64,000 nt of DNA from Cryptosporangium arvum DSM 44712. Lineage in GTDB: Bacteria; Actinomycetota; Actinomycetes; Mycobacteriales; Cryptosporangiaceae. The notes beneath the pieces were generated by a model. The model searched no databases, had not been told where the DNA came from, and saw only the letters and a program-made list of their open reading frames with translations. Both the position numbers and the translations under genes were made by a program. Positions 36,226 through 43,507 of this stretch are shown here, piece after piece. The stretch spans positions 8,095,913 through 8,159,912 of the forward strand of contig NZ_KK073874.1 of NCBI RefSeq assembly GCF_000585375.1, read 5' to 3'. How positions within the stretch are numbered: the stretch's first letter is position 1; the number at the start of each line of letters is the position of its first letter.

Positions 36226-36654
36226 TCAGGCGAGCTGAAGGATCGCCTTGGCTCGGCCGAGGACCTTGTCGTTGCCGGCGCGGGCGGTGAGGTCCACGCT
36301 CACGCGCCGGTCGTCGAGCTTCTCCGAGACCTTCGCGGTGACCTCGAGCGTCGCGCCCAGGTCGTCGTCCGGCACCGGAACCGGCTTGGTGAACCGCACG
36401 CCGTAGTCGACCACCGCGCCCGGGTCGCCGACCCACTCGGTGAGGATGCGGCTCGCCTCGGCCATCGTGAACATGCCGTGCGCGATGACGTTCGGCAGCC
36501 CGACGGAGACCGCGACCCGCTCGTTCCAGTGGATGATGTTGAAGTCCCCGGAGGCCCCGGCGTACTGCACCAGGTTCGACCGCTGGATCGGGAACGTCTT
36601 GGGCGGCAGCTCCGTGCCGACCTCGACGTCGTCGTAGGAGACGGACGCGGCCAT
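36226..36654 (-). CDS. MaoC-like (R)-hydratase, HadB type
   Basis: Encodes 142 residues with a single hot-dog domain. The hydratase motif is visible: YAGASGDFNIIHWNERVA (catalytic Asp and His near residues 37 and 42) and LPNVIAHGMFTMA. In mycobacteria HadB pairs with HadA to dehydrate (3R)-hydroxyacyl-ACP in the FAS-II cycle, and the genes sit beside rpmG and secE as here. AGGAGG precedes the ATG, which overlaps the upstream stop by one base (TGATG). Substrate in this organism is inferred. Confidence 0.88.
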   Translation of the reverse strand: MAASVSYDDVEVGTELPPKTFPIQRSNLVQYAGASGDFNIIHWNERVAVSVGLPNVIAHGMFTMAEASRILTEWVGDPGAVVDYGVRFTKPVPVPDDDLGATLEVTAKVSEKLDDRRVSVDLTARAGNDKVLGRAKAILQLA

Positions 36655-37106
36655 CAGCCCTCCTTCTCGGCGGCGCGGGACACGATCAGCGCGTACGCGG
36701 CCAGCACCGGTTCGCCGTCCTCGGTCGTGACGTCCGTGCGCATCGACAGGAAAACGCTGCCGGCGCGGAGCTTCACGTCCTCGATCTCCGTCTCGCACAC
36801 CAGGCGGTCCCCGGCCCGAACCGGCCGGGTGTACACGAACCGCTGCTCCCCGTGGACGACGCGCGCGTAGTCCATGCCGACCTCCGGATCGAACACCGCC
36901 GGCCGCGTCGACCGCATCGTGAAAATGATCGGAAACGTCGGCGGCGCGATGACGTCGGGGTGGCCGAGTTTCTGAGCGGCGGCTGGTTCCAGGTAGGCCG
37001 GGTTGGTGTCCCCGATGGCTTCGGCGAACTCGCGGATCTTCTCGCGTCCGACCTCATAGGGAGCGGACTTCGGGTACCTGCGCCCGATCGCATCCACGGC
37101 GCTCAC
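36654..37106 (-). CDS. MaoC N-terminal-like dehydratase subunit, HadA type
   Basis: Encodes 150 residues with a hot-dog fold of the FAS1-like dehydratase class (YEVGREKIREFAEAIGDTNP near residue 17; APPTFPIIFTM near 55; RAGDRLVCETEIEDV near 97). It lacks the strong catalytic Asp/His motif of its partner, as expected for a HadA-type stabilising subunit. The GTG start has only a weak site of its own and overlaps (GTGA) the stop of a 13-codon open frame with a perfect ribosome-binding site, so it may be translated by coupling. A weak -10 (TAGGTT, near 37175) is possible. Confidence 0.82.
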   Translation of the reverse strand: MSAVDAIGRRYPKSAPYEVGREKIREFAEAIGDTNPAYLEPAAAQKLGHPDVIAPPTFPIIFTMRSTRPAVFDPEVGMDYARVVHGEQRFVYTRPVRAGDRLVCETEIEDVKLRAGSVFLSMRTDVTTEDGEPVLAAYALIVSRAAEKEG

Positions 37107-37144
37107 GAAGCGCCCACCAGCGCTACGTCGATCCGGTCGCCCAC
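37103..37144 (-). CDS. Candidate 13-residue leader peptide before the HadA-like gene
   Basis: AAGGAGG, five bases, then GTG opens a 13-codon frame (MGDRIDVALVGAS) ending TGA, which overlaps the next GTG start as GTGA. This is the best ribosome-binding site in the region and fits poorly with the downstream start, so a translated leader that couples ribosomes to the HadA-like gene is plausible. The alternative is that the SD simply acts at a distance or a recent frameshift altered the original N-terminus. Confidence 0.45.
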   Translation of the reverse strand: MGDRIDVALVGAS

Positions 37145-38338
37145 GGCGCCTCCTTCGGGGTCGGTTTTCACGCAACCTACCGGTAACCCGAGCGGGTCCG
37201 TCCCGTTCGAGCAGGAACGGAGGCGCAGCCCACACCGTGTTGTGATTCGCCGGGAGGGCGCGGTTGCCGGTCGGACGGAGGGGTGCCGACATCGGGTGTG
37301 GGTGCGGGCTCGGAACTGCGACGTAGTCATGGCGCGTCGATGTATGTGCGGCCCACTCAGGCGTGGGACCGAAGGGCGTAGGGCGCGGCAGGGCACGGAG
37401 CAGTAGGGCACCGGAGCGGTAGCGCGCAGGGAGGGGCGCGGGGGTCGGTGGGTGTCGGGCCGGGCGAGGCTCCGGCGATGGCACCTGAGGCGCGCAATGC
37501 GGCGTACAGGGCGCAGAACGCGCGAGAGGGAGAGGTCGCAGAGCACGCAAGACATGAGGTGCTCGCGGTAGCCAGACGTACCTCAGCCTGGTTCGGAACC
37601 ACGATGCCAGCGCTTGGTGCGACCTGAGAGGAGTGCGTGCCAACTGGGACGCAAGATGACCCCAGGGGCGGAGAAGACCGGGGCACGTGGGACACCAAGA
37701 AGCACGGAACGTGGAGGGCCGAGTCATGTGCGAGGCACGGCACTCGGGAGGCCAGCGGGCCATGCGGTCGTGATGCGCAAGGGAAGCCGGGGAAACGAGA
37801 CGATTAAGGAGCCGCGCGCAGAAGTACGGCGCGCAAGATCACGAGTCGTGACACGGCGCCGTGCGCGATGACATCGCCCGCTCGTCACCGGCTCGACCTC
37901 GTAGACGCACCCGCTCTTCGACCTCGCCAACTGTGTACCTCTGTCGGCCGCGTTAGGTCAGGGACGGACGAGGCGCGAGATGCACAAGACCCGGAGCAGG
38001 CAGGGCCGCCTGGAGGTCTCGCGGAAGCCGGACCAGAAACCATGCGGCGCCGAGCAGCAGTGCACGCAGTGCTAGGTCGCGTGGGCGGCGGGGCCGATGC
38101 ATGGACAGCGGGGCTAGGTGGCGTGGGCTCCAGGTCAGGCGGCGGGGGCCCGGTCGGAGCCCAGGGCGGGAGGTAAGGCGCGGACAGGAACGCGGCGCGG
38201 AGGTCAAGCGCCGAATCGGACGGCACGTGCTACCAACGACCCGCGCGATCCACGGCCCGCGCACCCATAGCGCGCACCTAGAAGCGTGGACCCAACAGCG
38301 CGCGAGCACCGCGCCCAGCACAGGCGCCACCACGCGCG
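37145..38338. other. Gene-free 1.2-kb stretch with G-rich plus strand
   Basis: No open frame on either strand shows a ribosome-binding site, domain or membrane/signal feature; the frames present are Arg/Pro/Cys-rich shadows. Much of the plus strand between about 37340 and 38270 is strikingly G-over-C and purine-rich (for example gggcgtagggcgcgg and ggaggggcgcggggg). I see no RNase P, tmRNA, SRP or tRNA signature. The left 60 bases probably hold the promoter of the MaoC pair. Confidence 0.5.
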
Positions 38339-38370
38339 AATGGCGCCGACCCCAGAGGGGCGGCGCCATT
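38339..38370 (-). terminator. Terminator after rpmG
   Basis: Ten-base perfect stem (aatggcgccg / cggcgccatt) extended by an inner cccc/gggg pairing, 33 bases past the rpmG stop on the minus strand. Confidence 0.75.
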
Positions 38371-38402
38371 CGGGACGCTTGGGCGCTGAGCCGCGCGGAA
38401 AG

Positions 38403-38567
38403 TCAGCGGGTCTCGCGGTGAGGCTGGTGCTTGCCGCAGTTCGGGCAGAACTTCTTCACCTCGAGGCGGTCGGGGTCGTTCCGCCGGTTCTTCTTGGTGA
38501 TGTAGTTGCGGTTCTTGCACTCCACGCAAGCCATCGTGATCTTCGGTCGGACGTCGGTGGCGGCCAC
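38403..38567 (-). CDS. rpmG: 50S ribosomal protein L33
   Basis: Encodes 54 residues from [23 protein letters not shown], then [18 protein letters not shown] and CPNCGKH. It is a zinc-ribbon (C+) paralogue because both CxxC pairs are present, which implies zinc dependence. AGAGG is seven bases upstream. It follows tRNA-Thr and tRNA-Met on the same strand, a common actinobacterial arrangement. Confidence 0.96.
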   Translation of the reverse strand: MAATDVRPKITMACVECKNRNYITKKNRRNDPDRLEVKKFCPNCGKHQPHRETR

Positions 38568-38628
38568 GGAAGTGCCTCTTTCTACGTAATCGGGTTCGGT
38601 GCTCGACCTACAAGCTTACCTGGCACGG

Positions 38629-38701
38629 TAGCGGTGGCCGGACTTGAACCGGCGACACAGCGATTATGAGCCGCTTGCTCTGCCATCTGAGCTACACCGC
38701 C
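38629..38701 (-). tRNA. tRNA-Met (CAT), elongator type
   Basis: A 73-base cloverleaf: acceptor GGCGGTG/CACCGCT (first pair G-T), anticodon stem AGCGG/TCGCT with loop CTCATAA, T-loop TTCAAGT, discriminator A. It lacks the three G-C pairs in the anticodon stem and the 1-72 mismatch of initiator tRNA. The CCA is not encoded. Confidence 0.95.
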
Positions 38702-38749
38702 ATTGGCAGCGAGCTTCACTGCCGGGCAACCGACCTAGGTCGGGATCGG

Positions 38750-38822
38750 AGCCCCCTTACGGAATCGAACCGTAGACCTTCTCCTTACCATGGAGACGCT
38801 CTGCCGACTGAGCTAAGGGGGC
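38750..38822 (-). tRNA. tRNA-Thr (GGT)
   Basis: A 73-base cloverleaf: acceptor GCCCCCT/AGGGGGC, anticodon stem TCTCC/GGAGA with loop ATGGTAA (anticodon GGT), T-loop TTCGATT, discriminator U as usual for threonine. The CCA is not encoded. First gene of the tRNA-Thr-tRNA-Met-rpmG unit. Confidence 0.96.
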
Positions 38823-38839
38823 CTTGCGAGCCGCTGCAA

Positions 38840-38869
38840 AGATTACACGGCCGCCCCACCGGATGCGAA
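38840..38869 (-). promoter_or_regulatory. Promoter of tRNA-Thr-tRNA-Met-rpmG
   Basis: Minus strand TTCGCA (38864-38869) and TAATCT (38840-38845), spacing 18. The start would be near 38833, about ten bases before the mature tRNA 5' end. Confidence 0.55.
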
Positions 38870-38911
38870 ATCGGTATCGCTCGTCGTGCGGAAAACCGCG
38901 TCGACCAGCAC

Positions 38912-41467
38912 TTATCCGTGTTGGCCGACGACGCGCAACCGGCGCGTCGCCTCGTCGGCGTCGGTGGAGGGGTCCGCGGACGCGGTCCGCGCCGTCACCC
39001 AGGCCTCGAGCCGGTCGGGCGGCAGCGGCCGGGCGAACAGGAAGCCCTGGGCGATGTCGCAGCCCATCTCCTCGAGATGGACCAGGGCCCGCTCGCTCTC
39101 GACGCCCTCGGCTACGACCGAGAGGCCCAGGTGCTGTCCGAGCCCGACGATCGAGCGGACGATGCCCAGGTCGGCCGCGTCGGTGTTCATGCCGAGCACG
39201 AACGAGCGGTCGATCTTGATCTCGTGCACCGGGATCGTGCGCAGGTAGCTGAACGACGACGTGCCCACACCGAAGTCGTCGAGGGAGAGGCGCACGCCGC
39301 GCTCGGCCAGCCGCCGCAGGGTGACCAACGGACGCTCGGCGTCGGTGAGCGCACCACCTTCGATGATCTCGAGCGTCAGCTGCGAGGCCGGGACGCCGGC
39401 CTCGTCGAGCAGCGCGTCCAGGTCGTCGGGGAAGTCCGGGTCCTCGAGCGTGCGGGCCGAGAGGTTCACCGACACCCCCAGCGGGCGGCCGCGCTCCTGC
39501 CAGCGCCGGCACTCGGCGAGGGCGGCACGCAGCACCCAACGGGTGAGCGGCCCGATCAGCCCGGTGTGCTCGGCGACCGGCACGAACTCGCCCGGCATCA
39601 GCAGGCCCTGGTCGGGATGCTCCCAGCGCACCAGGCACTCCACGCCGATCAGCTCGCGCGACGAGAGCGCGACCTTGGGCTGGTAATGCACGGTCAGTTC
39701 GTCCTGCTCGATCGCGCGGCGCAGCTCCGGCACCAGGCTCAGCCGGTGGACGCTGCGCGACTCCATCGTCGTCGCGTACACCGCGACGCCCCGCGGGGAC
39801 GCCTTGGCCGCGTCGGTGGCCGCGTCCACCCGGCGGAACAGCGACTCGCTGTCGTCGCCGTGATCGGGGAACAGCACTACGCCGACCGCGGCGCCGACCT
39901 CGATCGTGAAGTTCTCCAGCGGGAACGGCTCGATCGCGACCCGGCGGAGCTCGGCGGCGAGCGCCACCACGCTCTCGACGCCGGAGGCCCGGAGCAGGAC
40001 CGCGAACTCGTCGCCGCCCAGCCGCGCGACCAGGGCCCCGTCGGGGGCGTGCGACCGGAGCCGGCCACCGACCTCGGCGAGCAACCGGTCACCCGCTTTG
40101 TGCCCGAGCGTCTCGTTGACACCGCGCAGCGCGTCGATGTCGAACTCCAGCAGCGCGACGACCTCGTCGGGCACCGGGTCGACCGCGATCGCGGCCTCCA
40201 CCGCCTCGACCAGGCGCCGCCGGTTGGGCAGCCCGGTCGTCGTGTCGTGGTAGGCGTCGTAACGCAGCCGCTCGACCAGCCGCGAGTTCTCCACCGCGAC
40301 GGCGGCGTGCGCGGCGAGCGTCTCCAGCAGACGGACGTCGGCCGCGCCGAACGTCGCCAGGTCGTGGAGCCGGTCGGCCACCTCGAGGCAGCCGACGACG
40401 GCGGTCCCGGAGCGCAGTGGGACGACGATGAGGTCCTTGACCTCGCGTCCGCGTAGCGCCCGGCGCAGACGCAGGTCGGCGTTGGTGCCGCGGGGGCCGA
40501 GGTGCACGGTGACGCCGGTGTCGAGCACGCGGCGGCGGATCGGGTCCTCGCCGATCTGCTCGTCGATCAGGCCGGCCTGGTCGACCCGGGCCACCAGCGC
40601 GGTCTCGGGGTGGCGGCCCAGTGCGGGCATCCACAGCGTGGCCGACTCGGCCGACAGCAGCTCGCGAACCCGCGTGAGCATGGTGTCGGCCAGGCTGTTC
40701 TCCTGGCGGGCCGTCGAAACCGCCCGGGTGAACCCGTACAGCTCGCCCAGGCTCTTGTGCTGCGCCAGGAACTGGGCGTACGCGCGGTAACCGGCAACCA
40801 GCACCACCGCGAGCACCACGAGCAGCGCCAGCGCCGCCATGTTGACCTTGAGCACGATCAGGACGACGAGGCCGACAGTGGTGTTGAGCACACCGACGGA
40901 GATCGACGCGATCACCAGGCGGGTGACCGCGACCGGCGCCGGTCGCCCCTCGTAGAGCGTGATCGCGGCCAGGATGCCCGCGAAGCTGACCAGGTCGGCC
41001 AGGCCCACCGCGAGCAGTACCGACACCCAGAGCAGCGGTTTCGTCGTGTCGAGCGGGCTCATGTACGCGAACACCGCGACCGCGACGCCGGTCTCGGCGG
41101 CGGCCACGGTGCAGTTCGTGACGAACTTGTGCGGCGTGGTGCGGCGGACCGCGTTGACCACGATCACCGCGGTGAGCCGGCTGATGACGAGCGCCAACGG
41201 CGAGAGCCAGTAGAGCCCCAGCACGAGCGGGATCTCGGAGATCGAGAACGAGTGCGTCTCGCGGCGGAGCTGGACGTGCAGCTGGGTGGCCTCACCGACC
41301 AGGAACAGGCCGATGAACACCGGGATCAGCCAGCCCGGGGCGAGCCGGGCACCGGTGACCGTGATGGCCGCTTCGGTGCCGGCGATGCCGACGGCGCCCG
41401 TGACGAGAACCAGCGGCCAGAGCCGGGTCGGAACCCCGGCGATGCGCCGCCTCGTCACTTCGGCCAC
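38912..41467 (-). CDS. Membrane GAF-GGDEF-EAL protein (c-di-GMP turnover)
   Basis: Encodes 851 residues. About eight membrane segments (residues 15-240) precede a GAF-like domain (about 255-400), a GGDEF domain and an EAL domain. The cyclase signature is intact (RLGGDEFAVLL, near 484). The EAL motif reads ECLVRW (near 609), but metal and catalytic residues remain: Glu, Asn in VSVNLSA, Glu in LEIIEG, DDFG near 729, Lys in EIKIDRSF, AEGVE and the final Gln. Both synthesis and hydrolysis of c-di-GMP are possible. The second GTG was chosen because GGAGG is five bases upstream. It is similar in design to 43508-45733. Confidence 0.93.
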   Translation of the reverse strand: MAEVTRRRIAGVPTRLWPLVLVTGAVGIAGTEAAITVTGARLAPGWLIPVFIGLFLVGEATQLHVQLRRETHSFSISEIPLVLGLYWLSPLALVISRLTAVIVVNAVRRTTPHKFVTNCTVAAAETGVAVAVFAYMSPLDTTKPLLWVSVLLAVGLADLVSFAGILAAITLYEGRPAPVAVTRLVIASISVGVLNTTVGLVVLIVLKVNMAALALLVVLAVVLVAGYRAYAQFLAQHKSLGELYGFTRAVSTARQENSLADTMLTRVRELLSAESATLWMPALGRHPETALVARVDQAGLIDEQIGEDPIRRRVLDTGVTVHLGPRGTNADLRLRRALRGREVKDLIVVPLRSGTAVVGCLEVADRLHDLATFGAADVRLLETLAAHAAVAVENSRLVERLRYDAYHDTTTGLPNRRRLVEAVEAAIAVDPVPDEVVALLEFDIDALRGVNETLGHKAGDRLLAEVGGRLRSHAPDGALVARLGGDEFAVLLRASGVESVVALAAELRRVAIEPFPLENFTIEVGAAVGVVLFPDHGDDSESLFRRVDAATDAAKASPRGVAVYATTMESRSVHRLSLVPELRRAIEQDELTVHYQPKVALSSRELIGVECLVRWEHPDQGLLMPGEFVPVAEHTGLIGPLTRWVLRAALAECRRWQERGRPLGVSVNLSARTLEDPDFPDDLDALLDEAGVPASQLTLEIIEGGALTDAERPLVTLRRLAERGVRLSLDDFGVGTSSFSYLRTIPVHEIKIDRSFVLGMNTDAADLGIVRSIVGLGQHLGLSVVAEGVESERALVHLEEMGCDIAQGFLFARPLPPDRLEAWVTARTASADPSTDADEATRRLRVVGQHG

Positions 41468-41572
41468 GCGCACCTCCCCGGCAGTGTCGTCCCAGCTTGG
41501 GCGATCACATCATGCAGGACCCACTGAGCGCTCTTCCCGGAAAGGTGCACAGATTCGGCGCAACGGTCAGGT

Positions 41573-41860
41573 TCAGCTGGACCCATCGGCCATGTCGGCA
41601 TCGCCCGACCCGGAGTCGTTGTCATGGTCCGGTGCAACCGTCACGGTCACCGTTACTTCTCCGCTGCGACGCAGCGTCCAGCTACTGCCGAGGACGGGCA
41701 CGGTTTCCGGCCGGACCACCCCGGCGTCGCCGGTGCCCGTCGCCCGGTCCGAGGCGGCGTCGGCGGCCGGAGCCCAGAGCAGGCCGCCGGCCAGGGCGGC
41801 GAACAGCCCCACGACGGCGATCCGGCCGCCGGTCGCGCCACCGGCGGAATGTTCCCGCAT
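41573..41860 (-). CDS. Small putative secreted protein
   Basis: Encodes 95 residues from ATG with GAGGGGG upstream (two ATGs in tandem). An N-terminal signal peptide is likely (RIAVVGLFAALAGGLLWAPA, cleavage after ADA-A, near residue 35). The mature part is about 60 residues, acidic and rich in Gly, Thr and Val (EVTVTVTVAPDHDNDSG), with no cysteine. No family recognised. It is divergent from the M50 peptidase. Confidence is limited by size and composition. Confidence 0.5.
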   Translation of the reverse strand: MREHSAGGATGGRIAVVGLFAALAGGLLWAPAADAASDRATGTGDAGVVRPETVPVLGSSWTLRRSGEVTVTVTVAPDHDNDSGSGDADMADGSS

Positions 41861-42008
41861 CATTTCCCCCTCGAACCCCGAAAGCCCTAATACCACTGAA
41901 AAAGGATTATCTCACGCTAAAGCCACCCGGTCATCAAGGCCGCTCGCCCGTGAGTGGTGGGCATGTGCGACCCTGCCCGCGACGGCGTACGCGACAGACG
42001 GGGACCGG

Positions 42009-42719
42009 GTGGACGAGCGGAGCCTGAGCGAGGTCTGGAACAACGTTCTCGGCACGCAACCCGATCCACCGCGCTGGCTCGTCCTCACCGCCGCGGTACT
42101 CGCGCTGGTCGCCATCGTCCCGCACGCCGTCTGGCGGATCTCCCGCAACGTCGTGACGATCGCCCACGAGGGTGGGCACGCGGCGGCGGCCGTCCTGTCC
42201 GGCCGGCGCCTGACCGGCATCCGCCTGCACTCCGACACGTCCGGCGTCACGGTCTCCAAGGGCAAGCCGTACGGGCCGGGCATGGTCGCCACCGGCGTCG
42301 CGGGCTACATCACGCCGTCGCTGCTCGGCCTGCTCGGCGCGGCCCTGCTCACCGCCGGGCACATCACCGCGATGCTCTGGCTCGCCATCGTCGGCCTGGT
42401 CGCCCTGCTGGTGATGATCCGCAACTTCTACGGTGTGCTCTCGGTGGCGGTCACCGGCGGGCTGGTGTTCGTCGTCTCCTGGTTCGGCACGCCCGAGGTG
42501 CAGGCCGGGTTCGCCTACGCGTTCACCTGGTTCCTGCTGCTCGGCGGCGCCCGCCCGGTGGTGGAGCTGCAACGGCTCCGCCGTCGCGGACAGGCCCCCC
42601 ATTCCGACGCCGATCAGCTCGCCCGGCTCACCGGGCTGCACCCTCTGCTCTGGGTCGCGCTCTTCGCGTTCGTCGCCCTCACGTGCCTTCTGCTCGGGGT
42701 CCGCTGGCTGCTGAACTGA
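42009..42719 (+). CDS. M50B-like membrane metallopeptidase
   Basis: Encodes 236 residues with six or so hydrophobic segments. The zinc motif HEGGH (H53, E54, H57) sits inside an early helix followed by AAAVLSGRRLTGIRLHSDTSG, as in M50-like proteins of actinobacteria. The family performs intramembrane cleavage, often of anti-sigma factors (site-2 protease), but this short type lacks a PDZ domain, and I cannot see a clear second metal-ligand (NPDG-type) motif. GTG is the only usable in-frame start; its ribosome-binding site (GGGGACCG) is weak. Confidence 0.75.
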   Translation: MDERSLSEVWNNVLGTQPDPPRWLVLTAAVLALVAIVPHAVWRISRNVVTIAHEGGHAAAAVLSGRRLTGIRLHSDTSGVTVSKGKPYGPGMVATGVAGYITPSLLGLLGAALLTAGHITAMLWLAIVGLVALLVMIRNFYGVLSVAVTGGLVFVVSWFGTPEVQAGFAYAFTWFLLLGGARPVVELQRLRRRGQAPHSDADQLARLTGLHPLLWVALFAFVALTCLLLGVRWLLN

Positions 42720-42775
42720 GGTTCGCGACCGTCGACCGGGGACGGTTGCACCACCACTCGACCTCGGTCGGCATA

Positions 42776-43495
42776 ATGGCAGCGCACATCTTCGGGAACA
42801 CGGTTGAGCAGCCAGCCGCCCTATTGGGGAGGGGTGGCTGGGTAGTGGTTTCAGCGGGTCCTGCGGGCGATCCCGCAATCCCGGGCGACGTCACAAATTT
42901 GCGCGACGAGTTGTTGAAAGTCCGAGCCGAGCTCGACGGCCTCCGCGAAGCAATGAGTCGCCGAGCCGTCATCGAACAGGCCAAAGGCGTGTTCATGGAG
43001 CGCTACGGCGTCGACGACGAGGGCGCGTTCGCGCGGCTCGTCAGCCTCTCGCAGAGCACCAACGTGAAGCTCGTACAGATCGCGGCCGACGTCGTGGCTC
43101 GATCCGGGATCGGCGGCGCGGAGAACGGCCGGGCGCACTGGATCGACCGGGCGCTCGACGCGTTCGGCGACCCGGCGCTCGTGCTGAGCCCGGTGCCGAC
43201 CGACCGGGGCGCGGTGGCCGACTTCCAGGTCGACCACGCCAACCGGTCCGCGCTGCGCTGGCTCGGCCGGCCACGGGACCGGGTCGTGCGCGGTACGGCC
43301 AGTGAGCTCTTCCCGGCCGCGGCCGGGACGCTGCTCGTCAACGCGTGCCGCCGGACGCTCGCGACCGGCACCGCGGTGGCCGGTCCGTGGCTCACGGCCG
43401 AGGACGATCCGGAGAAGCGTGGGGTGCGCCTGCACGCCGCCCGCATCGCCACCGTGGTGCTCGTCACATGGCAACGCACGACGAGCGAGGGCTAG
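42776..43495 (+). CDS. ANTAR domain protein with C-terminal PAS-like sensor
   Basis: Encodes up to 239 residues. A short coiled coil (VTNLRDELLKVRAELDGLRE, near residue 43) leads into an ANTAR RNA-binding three-helix domain (SRRAVIEQAKGVFMERYGV, near 63-110), followed by a PAS-like domain (about 135-235). ANTAR proteins bind paired RNA hairpins and prevent termination. The N-terminus is uncertain: the ATG at 42776 has no ribosome-binding site and overlaps a CATAAT box, so a GTG at 42845 behind GGAGGGG may be the real start. Target RNA unknown. Confidence 0.82.
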   Translation: MAAHIFGNTVEQPAALLGRGGWVVVSAGPAGDPAIPGDVTNLRDELLKVRAELDGLREAMSRRAVIEQAKGVFMERYGVDDEGAFARLVSLSQSTNVKLVQIAADVVARSGIGGAENGRAHWIDRALDAFGDPALVLSPVPTDRGAVADFQVDHANRSALRWLGRPRDRVVRGTASELFPAAAGTLLVNACRRTLATGTAVAGPWLTAEDDPEKRGVRLHAARIATVVLVTWQRTTSEG

Positions 43496-43507
43496 GCCAC
43501 CTGGGCC

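Noticed and set aside
37145-38338. RNase P RNA, tmRNA or SRP RNA in the gene-free stretch
   Set aside because: None of the universal sequence elements of these RNAs are seen on either strand.
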